NCBI RefSeq assembly: GCF_001428405.1
Contig: NZ_LMSL01000039.1
Location: 378,883 to 427,587 of the forward strand
Direction: 5' to 3'
Origin: Frateuria sp. Soil773
Lineage (GTDB): Bacteria; Pseudomonadota; Gammaproteobacteria; Xanthomonadales; Rhodanobacteraceae
DNA: 48,705 bases
The position numbers were made by a program, and so were the translations under genes. Below, in pieces: positions 1 through 8,801 of the stretch (its first letter is position 1; each line of letters opens with the position of its first letter). The notes under the pieces were generated by a model that was given only the letters and a program-made list of their open reading frames with translations, was not told where the DNA came from and searched no databases.

Positions 1-191
1 GCCGCGACCTGGGGCTCGCGGATGCCGTAGGCCGCAGCCAGCAGTTCCTGCTCCAGCGCGGCCAGCGCGATATGGCCCGGGCAATGCCGCGGATCGACGA
101 AGGCCAGCGCCACGCGCTGCTGCGGCTGCACCGCCAGCCATTTGTCGACGTAGCTCTGCAAAGCCCCGCTCGGCACGGCCGCATCCGTCAT
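1..191 (-). CDS. Squalene/phytoene synthase family protein, N-terminal fragment
   Basis: The gene starts at the ATG at 191 and runs off the left edge after about 63 codons, so only the N-terminus is visible. Its ATG overlaps the TGA of the preceding phosphatase gene (ATGA, 188-191), which implies translational coupling in the ubiG operon. The visible protein begins MTDAAVPSGALQSYVDKW and contains a stretch ending ALAALEQELLAAAYGIREP. From memory, this resembles the start of the short squalene/phytoene-synthase-like proteins encoded beside ubiG and gph in xanthomonads. The diagnostic Asp-rich motifs lie outside the window, so the family assignment rests on a short match plus context. Confidence 0.55.
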   Translation of the reverse strand, partial: MTDAAVPSGALQSYVDKWLAVQPQQRVALAFVDPRHCPGHIALAALEQELLAAAYGIREPQVA

Positions 192-868
192 GCCGACACG
201 CCACTCGCCTGCAGCAGGGCGGCCAGCTCCGCCGGCGCGTCGATCACCGTGTCTGCATCCCACTGGCGCGGATCGCCGCCGTCGAGGTAGCCCCAGGTCA
301 CCGCCACGGTATGCAGCCCGGCAGCCTGGCCGGCCAGCACGTCGCGCCGGTCGTCGCCCACGAACAGGCAGCGCGCCGGATCGAGGCCGGCCCGGGTGCA
401 GGCCAGCAGCACCGGGGCGGGGTCGGGCTTCTTCACCGGCAAGGTGTCGCCGGACACCACCGCGCATGCGCGTTCGGCCCAGCCGATGCGGCGGACCAGT
501 TCGTCGGTGAGGAACGCGGGCTTGTTGGTGACGATGCCCCAGCGCACGTCCTGCGCCTCGAGCATCGCCAGCAGCGGCTCGATGCCGTCGAAAGGCCGCG
601 TCTGCCGCGCCATGATCCGCTCGTAGATCGCCAGGTATCTCGGCAGCAACGCCTCCAGCGCCGGCTCGCCGCGGTCGGCGAAGGCGCAGCGCAGGATCGC
701 GCGGCCGCCGCGGGAAACCACTTCGCGCACGGGCGCGTAGGGCGGCACGACGGCGTCCTCCTCGGCACACAGCGTCTGCAGCGCGGCGTAGAGGTCGGTG
801 GCGCTGTCGAGCAAGGTGCCGTCGAGGTCGAACAGCACGCCCTGGACGTTTTCGGGCAAGGTCTTCAT
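188..868 (-). CDS. gph: HAD-family phosphatase, MupP/Gph type
   Basis: A 226-residue haloacid-dehalogenase hydrolase. Motif I is FDLDGTLLDS with the nucleophile pair at D14 and D16. A VTNKP segment carries motif II, KKPDP carries the motif III lysine, and GDDRRD is the acidic motif IV. Such genes are usually annotated phosphoglycolate phosphatase. In Pseudomonas the gene directly downstream of ubiG encodes MupP, the N-acetylmuramic acid 6-phosphate phosphatase of peptidoglycan recycling. The same ubiG-first order here, with ATGA overlaps on both sides (865-868 and 188-191), makes a MupP role likely. The start at 868 was chosen because of the overlap with the ubiG stop. The substrate cannot be decided from sequence alone. 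Confidence 0.9.
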   Translation of the reverse strand: MKTLPENVQGVLFDLDGTLLDSATDLYAALQTLCAEEDAVVPPYAPVREVVSRGGRAILRCAFADRGEPALEALLPRYLAIYERIMARQTRPFDGIEPLLAMLEAQDVRWGIVTNKPAFLTDELVRRIGWAERACAVVSGDTLPVKKPDPAPVLLACTRAGLDPARCLFVGDDRRDVLAGQAAGLHTVAVTWGYLDGGDPRQWDADTVIDAPAELAALLQASGVSA

Positions 869-1575
869 GCCGGCTTGCGTGCGCAGAGCACGTAGTTCAC
901 CGCGGTGATCCGGCTCAGCCATGCCTTGCGGCTGAGCGGGTTGTAGCCGAGCCCGGCGACGTCCTCCAGCTCCAGCCCGGCATGGCGCAGCAGGCGCCCC
1001 AGCTCGGACGGCTTGAGGAACTGCGCGTAGTGGTGCGTCCCGCGCGGCAGCATGCGCATCACGTACTCCGCGCCGACGATGGCCGCGCCGAACGCGGCCG
1101 GCGTGCGGTTGATGGTGGACATGAACAGCCGGCCGCCGGGCTTGAGCATGGCGGCGAGGTCGGCGACCAGCGCCGCCGGGTCCGGCACATGCTCGATCAG
1201 CTCCATGCAGCACACCGCGTCGAAGCTCTCCGGCGCGCTGGCCGCGAGCTCGGCGGAGGACTGCACGCGGTAGTCCACCGCCAGGCCGGACTCGTGCAGG
1301 TGCAGCCGCGCGATGTCGATCACCTTTTCGCCCAGGTCGATCCCGGTGACCTCGGCGCCGGCGCGCGCCAGCGCCTCGCTGAGCAGGCCGCCGCCGCAGC
1401 CGACGTCGGCGACCCTGGCGCCGCGCAGTTCCACCCGCGCGGCCACGTAGGCGGCGCGCACCGGATTGAGGTCATGCAGCGGGCGCGATTCGCCGTCCGG
1501 GTCCCACCAGCGCGCGGCCAGCTTGTCGAAACGGGCGATTTCCTCGGGGCTGACGTTGGCGGTGTGCTCGATCAT
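865..1575 (-). CDS. ubiG: Ubiquinone biosynthesis O-methyltransferase UbiG
   Basis: A 236-residue class I SAM-dependent methyltransferase that carries out both O-methylations of ubiquinone biosynthesis. The N-terminal segment (FDKLAARWWDPDGES, about 16-30) and HDLNPVR are typical of UbiG. Motif I is VADVGCGGG at 55-63, followed by an acidic residue in GIDLGE for SAM ribose binding. The length matches the family. The ATG at 1575 is the only start that preserves the complete N-terminus. The gene leads a tightly overlapping string with the HAD phosphatase and the squalene-synthase-like gene. Confidence 0.97.
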   Translation of the reverse strand: MIEHTANVSPEEIARFDKLAARWWDPDGESRPLHDLNPVRAAYVAARVELRGARVADVGCGGGLLSEALARAGAEVTGIDLGEKVIDIARLHLHESGLAVDYRVQSSAELAASAPESFDAVCCMELIEHVPDPAALVADLAAMLKPGGRLFMSTINRTPAAFGAAIVGAEYVMRMLPRGTHHYAQFLKPSELGRLLRHAGLELEDVAGLGYNPLSRKAWLSRITAVNYVLCARKPA

Positions 1576-1754
1576 GGTTGCGGGTCCTTCGACTTCGCTT
1601 TGCTCGGGAGGGACAAGGGAGCCTGGAAACCGGCGCTATCCGGGCAAAAGTTGGGATCGCGCGGCTTCATTGCAACCGGCGCGAAGGTGCCGGGCCCCTG
1701 CCCGGCTAGCCTTTCGGCCGCCGAAGGCGCTTCGCGGGCATCGCCGGCAGGAGG
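1576..1754. other. Intergenic region, ubiG upstream
   Basis: About 180 bases between the YciI stop and the ubiG start. It should hold the ubiG promoter if ubiG is not transcribed from upstream. I see no clear terminator or repeat here. Confidence 0.4.
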
Positions 1755-2009
1755 CTAGCGCGTCAGCCATTCGTGCACCGTGATGTCCCAGCCGCCGCTG
1801 GTATGGGCGGGATCGCGCCGGACGATGGCCATCGCCTCTTCCAGCGATGGCGCGCGCAGCAGGTAGGCGCCGCCGCTCTTGTCGCCGAACGGGCCGGACA
1901 TCTCGTTGCGCCCCTGCGCGCGCAAGTCCTCCAGGAATTGCTGGTGCAGCGGCACCACCGCCGGGTCGTAGGCCGGGCGGCGGATCAGCAGGACGAGGTA
2001 ACGAAGCAT
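1755..2009 (-). CDS. YciI family protein
   Basis: An 84-residue protein with the ferredoxin-like YciI/YCII domain: an opening beta strand MLRYLVLLIRRP, a central GPFGDKSGGAYLLRAPSLEEA segment with the family's glycine-rich turn, and a closing ITVHEW strand. YciI proteins are small dimeric proteins, some with enzymatic activity, but this one has no assigned substrate. It lies 31 bases downstream of the MTA/SAH deaminase gene on the same strand and could be co-transcribed with it. Confidence 0.8.
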   Translation of the reverse strand: MLRYLVLLIRRPAYDPAVVPLHQQFLEDLRAQGRNEMSGPFGDKSGGAYLLRAPSLEEAMAIVRRDPAHTSGGWDITVHEWLTR

Positions 2010-2040
2010 GGCGGAATCCTGGTTGTCGTCTGAAAGGTCG

Positions 2041-3375
2041 TCACGCGTGCGCCACGATGCGCTCGCGCCAGCCGCGCGCCTTGGCCAGGATCGCCGCGGT
2101 GTCGATGCCGACCAGCTCGCGCGCGGCCAACCTGCGCTGGCCGGCGATCCACACGTCGCTGACCTGGTGGCGGCCGGTGGCGTAGACCAGTTGCGAGGCG
2201 ACGTGGAACAGCGGCTGGGTTTCCAGGTCGCTCAGGCGCACGGCGGCGAGGTCGGCCTGCTTGCCCGGCTCGATCGAGCCGATCTTCGCGTCCAGCCCCA
2301 TCGCCCTGGCGCCGTTGAGGGTGGCCGCGCGCAGCGCATACGCCGCGTCGAATGCCGCCGCGTCGCCGGCCACCGCCTTGGCCAGCAGCGCCGCCGTGCG
2401 CATCTCGCCGAACATGTCCAGGTCGTTGTTGGAAGCGCAGCCGTCGGTGCCGATGGCGACGTTGACGCCGGCCCTGCGCAGCTTTTCCGCCGGGCAGAAG
2501 CCCGAGGCGAGCTTGAGGTTGGATTCCGGGCAGTGCACCACCGACACGCCGGCCTCGGCGCAGGCCGCGATCTCGCCGTCGGTGAGCTGGGTCATGTGCA
2601 CCGCGATCAGGCGGTCGTTGACCAGGCCCAGCCGCTGCAGGCGCTGGAACGGGCGCAGCCCGCTCTTCTTCTTTTCTTCCTCGACCTCGTGCGCGGTCTC
2701 GTGGGTATGCAGGTGCACCGGGATGTCGAGCTGGTCGGACAGCACGCGGATGCGCTCGAAGCTCTCATCCGACACGGTGTACGGCGCGTGCGGCGCGAAC
2801 GCGGTGCTGACCAGCGCGTCGCCGAGGAAGCTGTCGTGCACTTCGCCGGCGCGCTCGAAATACTCGTCCTGCGTCTTCGCCCACGCCGTGGGGAACTCGA
2901 TCACCGGCAAGCCGACCACGGCACGGAAGCCGAGCTTGCGGTAGGTGGCGCCGATCGCGTCCGGAAAGAAATAGTTCTCGTTGGCGCAGGTGGTGCCGCC
3001 GCGCAGCATCTCCGCCACCGCCAGTTCCACGCCGTCGCGCACGAACTCCGGCCCGATCACCTTGGCCTCGGCCGGCCAGATGTGTTGCTGCAGCCACACC
3101 ATCAGCGGCAGGTCATCGGCGAGGCCGCGCAGCAGGGTCATCGGGTTGTGCGTATGGGTGTTGACCAGGCCGGGGACCAGCGCGTGCTCCGGCAGGCGCA
3201 CGGTCTCGCGCGGCGCGTAGGCGGCGCGCGCCTCGGCGACCGGCAGCAGTGCCACGATGCGGTCGCCGTCCACCGCCACGGCGTGGTCGTCCAGCACGAC
3301 GCCGTGCGGCTCCACCGGGACGACCCAGCGGGCTTCGATCAGGAGGTCGACGGGCTGGGGCTTGGCTTCACTCAT
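2041..3375 (-). CDS. mtaD: TRZ/ATZ family amidohydrolase, 5'-methylthioadenosine/S-adenosylhomocysteine deaminase
   Basis: A 444-residue metal-dependent amidohydrolase. The first metal site is VNTHTHNPM with H74 and H76. Further signatures are VHLHTHET, the HCPESNLKL segment, and GTDGCASNN with the catalytic aspartate. The family deaminates methylthioadenosine or S-adenosylhomocysteine to the inosine derivative. In Pseudomonas the equivalent gene also sits directly before ubiG. That placement fits removal of by-products of SAM-dependent methylation. The full length and a start shortly after the 3441-3552 repeat support the ATG at 3375. Confidence 0.9.
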   Translation of the reverse strand: MSEAKPQPVDLLIEARWVVPVEPHGVVLDDHAVAVDGDRIVALLPVAEARAAYAPRETVRLPEHALVPGLVNTHTHNPMTLLRGLADDLPLMVWLQQHIWPAEAKVIGPEFVRDGVELAVAEMLRGGTTCANENYFFPDAIGATYRKLGFRAVVGLPVIEFPTAWAKTQDEYFERAGEVHDSFLGDALVSTAFAPHAPYTVSDESFERIRVLSDQLDIPVHLHTHETAHEVEEEKKKSGLRPFQRLQRLGLVNDRLIAVHMTQLTDGEIAACAEAGVSVVHCPESNLKLASGFCPAEKLRRAGVNVAIGTDGCASNNDLDMFGEMRTAALLAKAVAGDAAAFDAAYALRAATLNGARAMGLDAKIGSIEPGKQADLAAVRLSDLETQPLFHVASQLVYATGRHQVSDVWIAGQRRLAARELVGIDTAAILAKARGWRERIVAHA

Positions 3376-3440
3376 GACGGTCAGGTTCCAGGGTGCGGAT
3401 AAGCGAAGGGCGGCCCACCTTGCGGCGCCGCCCCTTGCTC

Positions 3441-3552
3441 GTCATTCCGGCGCAGGCCGGAATCCAGTTGAATACTTGTGCGAAGCACACGAATCGAGAA
3501 TGAGTGCTTCGCACGAGTGCCTCACTGGATCCCGGCCTGCGCCGGGATGGCG
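3441..3552. repeat. REP-like dispersed inverted-repeat element, copy 1
   Basis: The left arm begins GTCATTCCGGCGCAGGCCGG and continues to AATCCAGT. The right arm contains ACTGGATCCCGGCCTGCGCC. Each arm is itself a small palindrome. Between them are perfect 11-bp arms GTGCGAAGCAC (3478-3488) and GTGCTTCGCAC (3504-3514). The element fills the gap between efp and the deaminase gene, and may terminate efp transcription or have no function. It shares its GTCAT...GGATCCAG core with elements at 21884 and 48577. Confidence 0.85.
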
Positions 3553-3592
3553 AACCGGCAAAGGCGCGGGCGGATGCCCGCGCGCCGGTTCG

Positions 3593-4174
3593 TCACTTGC
3601 CGACGCGGCTGTCGTACTCGCCGGTGCGGGTATCGACCTTGATGATTTCATCCTGGTTGACGAACAGCGGCACGCGCACCACCGCGCCCGTCTCCAGCGT
3701 GGCCGGCTTGCCGCCACCGCCGGAGGTGTCGCCGCGCACGCCCGGATCGGTCTCGGTGATCTTCAGCTCGACGAACTTCGGCGGCTGCACGGCGATGATC
3801 GCGCCGTTGAAGATCGTGACCACGCACTCTTCCTCGCCCTTGAGCCATTTCCAGGCATCGCCCATGGCGGCCAGGGAGGCGGGCATGGTCTCGAAGGTCT
3901 CCATGTTCATGAAGTTCCAGACCCGGTCCTTGCCGATGCCGTCGATGAACGACAACTGCATGTCGGTATCGGACGCATCGGCCTCTTCGAAGGAGTCGCT
4001 GGACTTCAGCGTCTGCTCGGTGGTGCGGCCGTCCTTCAGGTTGCGGATGCGGATGCGGGTGAACGCCTGGCCCTTGCCCGGCTTGATGAAGTCCGCCTCG
4101 GTGATGATCCAGGGATCGCCGTTGTGAAGGATCTTCTTGCCCGTTTTGACATCATTGAGGCCAAGGGTCGCCAT
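3593..4174 (-). CDS. efp: Translation elongation factor P
   Basis: A 193-residue EF-P with three beta-barrel domains. The domain I loop reads IKPGKGQAF and presents K34, the residue beta-lysylated by EpmA with beta-lysine made by EpmB. EF-P rescues ribosomes stalled on polyproline. The C-terminal domain ends [19 protein letters not shown], as expected. The protein is slightly longer than the usual 188 residues because of a glycine-rich loop ([10 protein letters not shown]). The gene is divergent from epmB with an 88-base shared promoter region, so factor and modifying enzyme are adjacent. Confidence 0.98.
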   Translation of the reverse strand: MATLGLNDVKTGKKILHNGDPWIITEADFIKPGKGQAFTRIRIRNLKDGRTTEQTLKSSDSFEEADASDTDMQLSFIDGIGKDRVWNFMNMETFETMPASLAAMGDAWKWLKGEEECVVTIFNGAIIAVQPPKFVELKITETDPGVRGDTSGGGGKPATLETGAVVRVPLFVNQDEIIKVDTRTGEYDSRVGK

Positions 4175-4214
4175 GCGCTATCTGCTCCGAAGTCGATTTC
4201 GCCCGGTGGGCGGC

Positions 4215-4220
4215 TAAAAT
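4215..4220 (+). promoter_or_regulatory. Possible -10 element for epmB
   Basis: TAAAAT stands out in the GC-rich efp/epmB divergent region, about 43 bases before the epmB ATG. No convincing -35 hexamer is visible at the right distance, so this is tentative. Confidence 0.3.
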
Positions 4221-4262
4221 GCGTATCTGTCACGGGCTTCGCCGCCCGCTCCAAGGCCCGAC

Positions 4263-5273
4263 ATGATAACCGCAAGCCCCCATCCACGCCTATCGTCGCC
4301 CGCCCCCGGCTGGCGCGAGCTGTGGCGGGACGCCATCACCGATGCGGCAGAGCTGCTGGAAGCCGCCGGCCTGGCCGGCCGGACCGACCTGCTGCCCCCC
4401 GACGACGCGGGCTTCGCGTTGCGGGTTCCCCGCGGCTTCGTCGCGCGGATGCGCCAGGGCGACCCGTCCGACCCGCTGCTGCTGCAGGTGCTGCCGCAGG
4501 CGGCGGAGCACGCCCGGGTCGAAGGTTTCGCCGCCGACGCCGTGGGCGACATGGCCGCTAAGGCCGGGCGCGGCGTCCTGCACAAGTACGACGGGCGCGC
4601 CCTGCTGGTCGCCAGCGGCAGTTGCGCCGTCAACTGCCGCTACTGCTTCCGCCGGCACTTCCCCTACGGCGAGGAGATCGCCGCGGCGGCGCAGTGGCGC
4701 GAGGCGCTGGCCCACGTGGAGGCCGACCCGTCGATCCGCGAGCTGATCCTGTCCGGCGGCGACCCCCTGGCGCTGGCCACGCACAAGCTCGACGAACTGA
4801 CCCGCGGCCTGGCCGGCCTGCCCCACGTGATACGCCTGCGCATCCACACGCGCCTGCCGGTGGTGCTGCCCGAGCGCGTGGACGACGCCTTCGTGGCCTG
4901 GCTGGCGGCCCTGCCGCTGCAGAAGGTGGTGGTGCTGCACGCAAACCACGCCAACGAGTTCGACGCCGGCGTGGACGCCGCCTGCGCCCGCCTGCGCGAG
5001 GCCGGCGCCACCGTGCTCAACCAGTCGGTGCTGTTGCGCGGCGTGAACGACGACGCCGGCGCGCTGGCGGACCTGTCCGAGCGCCTGTTCGCGGCCGGCG
5101 TGCTGCCGTACTACCTGCACCAGCTCGACCGCGTGCAGGGCGCCGCCCACTTCGAGGTGGACGACGAGCGCGCGCGCGCGCTGGTGGAGGCGCTGCGCAC
5201 CCGGCTGCCCGGCTACCTGGTGCCGAAGCTGGTCCGCGAGGTGGCCGGCGACGGGTCCAAGCGCCCGCTGTGA
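4263..5273 (+). CDS. epmB: EF-P beta-lysylation protein EpmB, radical SAM lysine 2,3-aminomutase
   Basis: A 336-residue radical SAM enzyme. The iron-sulfur motif CxxxCxxC is at C121, C125 and C128 in CAVNCRYCFRRHFPY. The SGGDPLAL segment follows for SAM binding. EpmB converts (S)-alpha-lysine to (R)-beta-lysine, which EpmA attaches to EF-P. The length is typical of the short EpmB type, lacking the extra C-terminal region of catabolic KamA. It sits divergently from efp. The epmA gene is not in this window. Confidence 0.95.
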   Translation: MITASPHPRLSSPAPGWRELWRDAITDAAELLEAAGLAGRTDLLPPDDAGFALRVPRGFVARMRQGDPSDPLLLQVLPQAAEHARVEGFAADAVGDMAAKAGRGVLHKYDGRALLVASGSCAVNCRYCFRRHFPYGEEIAAAAQWREALAHVEADPSIRELILSGGDPLALATHKLDELTRGLAGLPHVIRLRIHTRLPVVLPERVDDAFVAWLAALPLQKVVVLHANHANEFDAGVDAACARLREAGATVLNQSVLLRGVNDDAGALADLSERLFAAGVLPYYLHQLDRVQGAAHFEVDDERARALVEALRTRLPGYLVPKLVREVAGDGSKRPL

Positions 5274-5427
5274 GCGCCCGCGCCACGCCGCGGCTTGTCG
5301 TCCATCACTTCCCGGCCCGCTTCTACTGGCGGCCCACGGCGTTATCCGCTACAAACCAAGGCTACAACGCTGAAGCGCAGCGGCGCCCGACGCCCGCTGC
5401 GCCGATCCCACGGAAGCCCGGCGGCCC

Positions 5428-7470
5428 ATGAAAAAAGATTTCGTCATCAAGGTGCTCTTCATCGAGAAATCGGTCGAGGAGGCGGAACAGATCATCAGCC
5501 TGCTGCGCAACGCCGGAATCGCCATACGCCCCGCCCGCGCCACCCAGGCCGACCAGTTGCGCGACGCCCTGAACGAGCTGGAGCCGGACATCGTGCTGTT
5601 CGACCCGGCCGTCGGCACGATCGACCTGCGCGAGGTGGTGCACGAGCTGGATTCGCACGGCCGCGACCTGTCGCTGGTCGCCATGCTGTCGCAGATCGAC
5701 AACACCGTGACCACCGACCTGATGACCGGCGGCGTGCGCGGGGTGGTCCTGCGCAGCCAGCCCAAGCAGCTGATCGCCGTGCTGCAGCGCGAGTTCGACG
5801 CCCTGCAGACGCGCCGCCAGGTGCGCCTGCTCGAGGCCGCGCTGCGCGAGTCCGAGCGCCGCTGCGACGCCCTGCTGGATTCGTCGAACGACGCCATCGC
5901 CTACGTGCACGAGGGCATGCACGTGCGCGCCAACCAGGCCTACCTGGAAACCTTCGGCTACGACAGCTTCGACGACCTGCTCGGCCTGCCCGTGCTCGAC
6001 CTGGTCAGCCCGGCCCATGCCGACGAGTTCAAGAACCTGCTGCGCGCGCACTCGCGCAAGGAAAAGGCCGAGCACAGCCTGGAGTTGCAGGCGCGCCGCG
6101 CCGACGCCAGCACGTTCAAGGCCACCGCCGAGTTCGCCCACGCCACGTTCGAGGGCGAGCCGTGCCTGCAGATCGTGTTCCGCCGCCAGCAGGTCGATCC
6201 GGCCCTGCTCGCGCAGTTGCAGCGCGACCCGGTCACCGGCCTGTTCAACCGCGCGCGGTCGCTGGAGCTGATCGACGAGGCCGTGGCCGACGCCGCGAAG
6301 GGACGCAAGGGACAGACCCTGCTGCTGGTCGAACCGGACAACTGGCAGACCATCGTGGCCGGCATCGGCCTGGGCCAGGCCGACGAGCTGCTGGCCGCCT
6401 TCGCCACCCGGATCAACGCGCTGCTGGGCAGCGGGGACATGGCCGGCCTGCTCGCCGAGCACACCATCGGCATCATGCTCGACACGCGCAGTGACCAGGA
6501 GATCCGCCAGTGGATCGAACGGCTGCAGCAAGCCGTCGCCAACGAGATCTTCGACGTCGGCACGCATTCCATCACCGTCACCGCGAGCATCGGCGGCAGC
6601 CTGCTCGGCGAGAAGAACGCCAATGCCGAGCTGCTGCTCAACCAGGCCAGCCAGGCCCTGCGCAACGCACAGAGCCAGGGCGGCAGCCGCGTCGACCTGC
6701 ACGACCCGGCCGCCCGCGAGAAGGCCGAGGAGGAGCGCGAGCGCTACTGGCTGCAACTGCTGCAGCAGGCGCTGGCGCAGGACGGCTTCGTGCTGTACCA
6801 CCAGCACACGGTCAGCCTGCAGGACGCCGAGGGCGAGTACTCGGAAATCCTGCTGCGCATGAACGGCCCGCAGGGCGAGGTGCTGCCGGGTTTCTTCATG
6901 CCGATCGCCGAGAGCCACGGCCTAACCGTGGCGATCGACCGCTGGGTGCTCAACCGCGCGATCGAGGTGCTCAAGGCACGCGACGGCCAGGGCATGCAGA
7001 CCACCTTCTTCGTCAAGCTCACCGCCGATTCGCTGCAGGACCCGGGCCTGCTGCCGTGGCTGGAGGAGCGCCTGAAGCAGGCTGCGCTGCGCTACGGCCA
7101 TCTCGTGCTGGAGATGACCGAGAGCAAGGTGGTCACCCTGCTGCGCCCGGCGCAGGAGTTCATCAACGGCTGGAAGAAGATCGGCGGGCGCTTCGCGCTG
7201 GAGCAGTTCGGCTCCGGCCTGAACTCGTTCCAGTTGCTCAACCACATCGACGCGGACTACCTGAAGATCGACCGCACCTACATGGCGCAGTTGCCGCAGC
7301 ACCCCGAGAACCAGAAGAAGGTCGCGGAAATCTGCCACCAGGCGCGCGAGCTGAAGCGCCAGACCGTGGCCGAGTGGGTGGAGGACGCCACCAGCACCTC
7401 GCTGCTGTTCGCTTGCGGCGTGGATTTCGTGCAGGGCAACTTCCTGCAGGAGCCGCAGCGGCTGGCCTGA
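5428..7470 (+). CDS. fimX: FimX-like degenerate GGDEF/EAL protein with REC and PAS domains
   Basis: A 680-residue cytoplasmic protein: a receiver-like domain at about 1-130, PAS at about 140-260, degenerate GGDEF at about 262-420 and degenerate EAL at about 435-680. The GGDEF active-site position reads LAEHT (342-346), so diguanylate cyclase activity should be lost. EAL is EIL (473-475), the loop-6 DDFG position is EQFG and the metal-ligand Asn of the FVNLS-type motif is Lys, so phosphodiesterase activity should also be lost. FimX of Pseudomonas and Xanthomonas has this architecture and degeneracy; it binds c-di-GMP through the EAL domain and controls type IV pilus assembly. The receiver domain lacks a clear phosphorylatable Asp context. 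Assignment as FimX is strong by architecture; the pilus role is inferred. Confidence 0.88.
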   Translation: MKKDFVIKVLFIEKSVEEAEQIISLLRNAGIAIRPARATQADQLRDALNELEPDIVLFDPAVGTIDLREVVHELDSHGRDLSLVAMLSQIDNTVTTDLMTGGVRGVVLRSQPKQLIAVLQREFDALQTRRQVRLLEAALRESERRCDALLDSSNDAIAYVHEGMHVRANQAYLETFGYDSFDDLLGLPVLDLVSPAHADEFKNLLRAHSRKEKAEHSLELQARRADASTFKATAEFAHATFEGEPCLQIVFRRQQVDPALLAQLQRDPVTGLFNRARSLELIDEAVADAAKGRKGQTLLLVEPDNWQTIVAGIGLGQADELLAAFATRINALLGSGDMAGLLAEHTIGIMLDTRSDQEIRQWIERLQQAVANEIFDVGTHSITVTASIGGSLLGEKNANAELLLNQASQALRNAQSQGGSRVDLHDPAAREKAEEERERYWLQLLQQALAQDGFVLYHQHTVSLQDAEGEYSEILLRMNGPQGEVLPGFFMPIAESHGLTVAIDRWVLNRAIEVLKARDGQGMQTTFFVKLTADSLQDPGLLPWLEERLKQAALRYGHLVLEMTESKVVTLLRPAQEFINGWKKIGGRFALEQFGSGLNSFQLLNHIDADYLKIDRTYMAQLPQHPENQKKVAEICHQARELKRQTVAEWVEDATSTSLLFACGVDFVQGNFLQEPQRLA

Positions 7471-7506
7471 GCCTGCGGCGAAGGCGGCCTCCGGCCGCCA
7501 CGACGC

Positions 7507-7538
7507 AAAAAACCCCGCGGATCGCTCCGCGGGGTTTT
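7507..7538. terminator. Bidirectional intrinsic terminator
   Basis: CCCCGCGG (7513-7520) and CCGCGGGG (7527-7534) form a stem around a six-base loop, flanked by A and T runs on both sides. It lies between convergent fimX and rplS and can serve both strands. Confidence 0.92.
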
Positions 7539-7559
7539 CTTCGCTGGCCTGCCGGCGAT

Positions 7560-7958
7560 TTACTCGGCGGCGGCAGCGGCGGCCTTCGAGGCGGCCTTGG
7601 CGGCCGACACGGCGGCGATGTCTTCCTTGATGCGGGCGGCCTTGCCTTCCAGGCCGCGCAGGTAGTACAGCTTGGCGCCGCGCACCTTGCCCTTGCGCTT
7701 CACCTGCACCGAATCGATGGTCGGGCTGTGCGCCTGGAACACGCGCTCCACGCCGGTGCCGTGCGAGATCTTGCGCACGGTGAAGGCCGAATGCAGGCCG
7801 CGGCTGCGCTTGGCGATGACGACGCCCTCGAACGCCTGCACGCGCTCGCGATTGCCTTCCTTCACCTTGACGTTGACCACCACGGTATCGCCAGGGCCGA
7901 ATTCCGGCAGTTGGCGGGTGATCTGCTCGGCTTCGAACTGTTCGATGATCTTGTTCAT
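7560..7958 (-). CDS. rplS: 50S ribosomal protein L19
   Basis: A 132-residue L19 with the typical N-terminus [12 protein letters not shown] and the core motifs [13 protein letters not shown] and [12 protein letters not shown]. The usual protein is about 115 residues. The extra length is an Ala/Lys-rich tail ([13 protein letters not shown]). L19 sits at the 30S-50S interface. It is the last gene of the conserved rpsP-rimM-trmD-rplS operon, and its stop lies just before the bidirectional terminator. Confidence 0.98.
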   Translation of the reverse strand: MNKIIEQFEAEQITRQLPEFGPGDTVVVNVKVKEGNRERVQAFEGVVIAKRSRGLHSAFTVRKISHGTGVERVFQAHSPTIDSVQVKRKGKVRGAKLYYLRGLEGKAARIKEDIAAVSAAKAASKAAAAAAE

Positions 7959-7989
7959 GGCAACACCTGTGTCGATTCAGTAGCGGCGG

Positions 7990-8766
7990 TCACTCGGTGG
8001 CCGCCTTGTTTTGCAGCGCCTGCCCTTGCGAGGCATGTTCGCGGCGAAATTCGTCCAGCAACGCGCGGGATTCGGCATCCAGCGCGCGTTGCGCCAACAG
8101 ATCCGGACGGCGCAGCCAGGTTCGCCCCAGCGACTGCTTCAGGCGCCAGCGGCGGATCGCCGCGTGGTCGCCGGAGAGCAGCACCTCCGGCACGTCGCCG
8201 AGCGCATCGCGCACCGGCTTCGTGTAGTGCGGACAATCCAGCAGGCCGTCCGAGAACGAATCCTGCTGCGCCGACTGCGCGTCGTTCAACGCGCCGTCCT
8301 GCAAGCGTCCCACCGCGTCGATGACCACCGCGGCGCCAAGCTCGCCGCCGGACAGCACATAATCGCCGATGGAAAGCTCCTCGTCGACCTCGTGCGCCAG
8401 CAGGCGCTCGTCCACACCTTCGTAACGCCCGCAGAGCAGTGCGATGCGCGGCAGCTTCGCCAGCGCCTCCACCCTGCCCTGCGTCAGCCGCGCTCCCTGC
8501 GGACTGAGGTAAATCACCCGCACCGGCTCCGGTGCCGCCCCGCGCATCGCCTTCAGGGCCGCGCGCAAGGGCTCGATCAGCATCACCATGCCGGGCCCGC
8601 CGCCGCAGGTGCGGCCGTCCACGGTACGGTAGTTGTCGGTGGCGTAGTCGCGCGGGTTCCAGGTTTCCACCTGCAGCAGCTCGCGCTGCTGCGCGCGTCC
8701 CACCACACCGACCGCGGCGCACTGGCGCATGAAGTCGGGAAACAGCGTGACGACGTCGATGCGCAT
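7990..8766 (-). CDS. trmD: tRNA (guanine-N1-)-methyltransferase TrmD
   Basis: A 258-residue SPOUT methyltransferase that makes m1G37 in tRNAs, which prevents +1 frameshifting. The start [12 protein letters not shown] is canonical, so the ATG at 8766 is used. Knot motifs seen are the GGGPGMVML segment, [13 protein letters not shown] and [11 protein letters not shown]. The length matches the family. It lies 31 bases before rplS and 35 after rimM, in the order conserved from E. coli to xanthomonads. Confidence 0.98.
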   Translation of the reverse strand: MRIDVVTLFPDFMRQCAAVGVVGRAQQRELLQVETWNPRDYATDNYRTVDGRTCGGGPGMVMLIEPLRAALKAMRGAAPEPVRVIYLSPQGARLTQGRVEALAKLPRIALLCGRYEGVDERLLAHEVDEELSIGDYVLSGGELGAAVVIDAVGRLQDGALNDAQSAQQDSFSDGLLDCPHYTKPVRDALGDVPEVLLSGDHAAIRRWRLKQSLGRTWLRRPDLLAQRALDAESRALLDEFRREHASQGQALQNKAATE

Positions 8767-8801
8767 GAACCCTCAAACTCCCACCGCAGCGCCTACCGCC
8801 G

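Noticed and set aside
2008-3402. 464-codon open frame on the plus strand opposite the deaminase gene
   Set aside because: It is antisense to a well-conserved gene, and its Arg/His/Gln/Val-rich composition is typical of GC-driven shadow frames.
3441-3552. Possible CRISPR or IS end
   Set aside because: There is a single two-armed inverted repeat with no repeat-spacer series and no transposase gene nearby.
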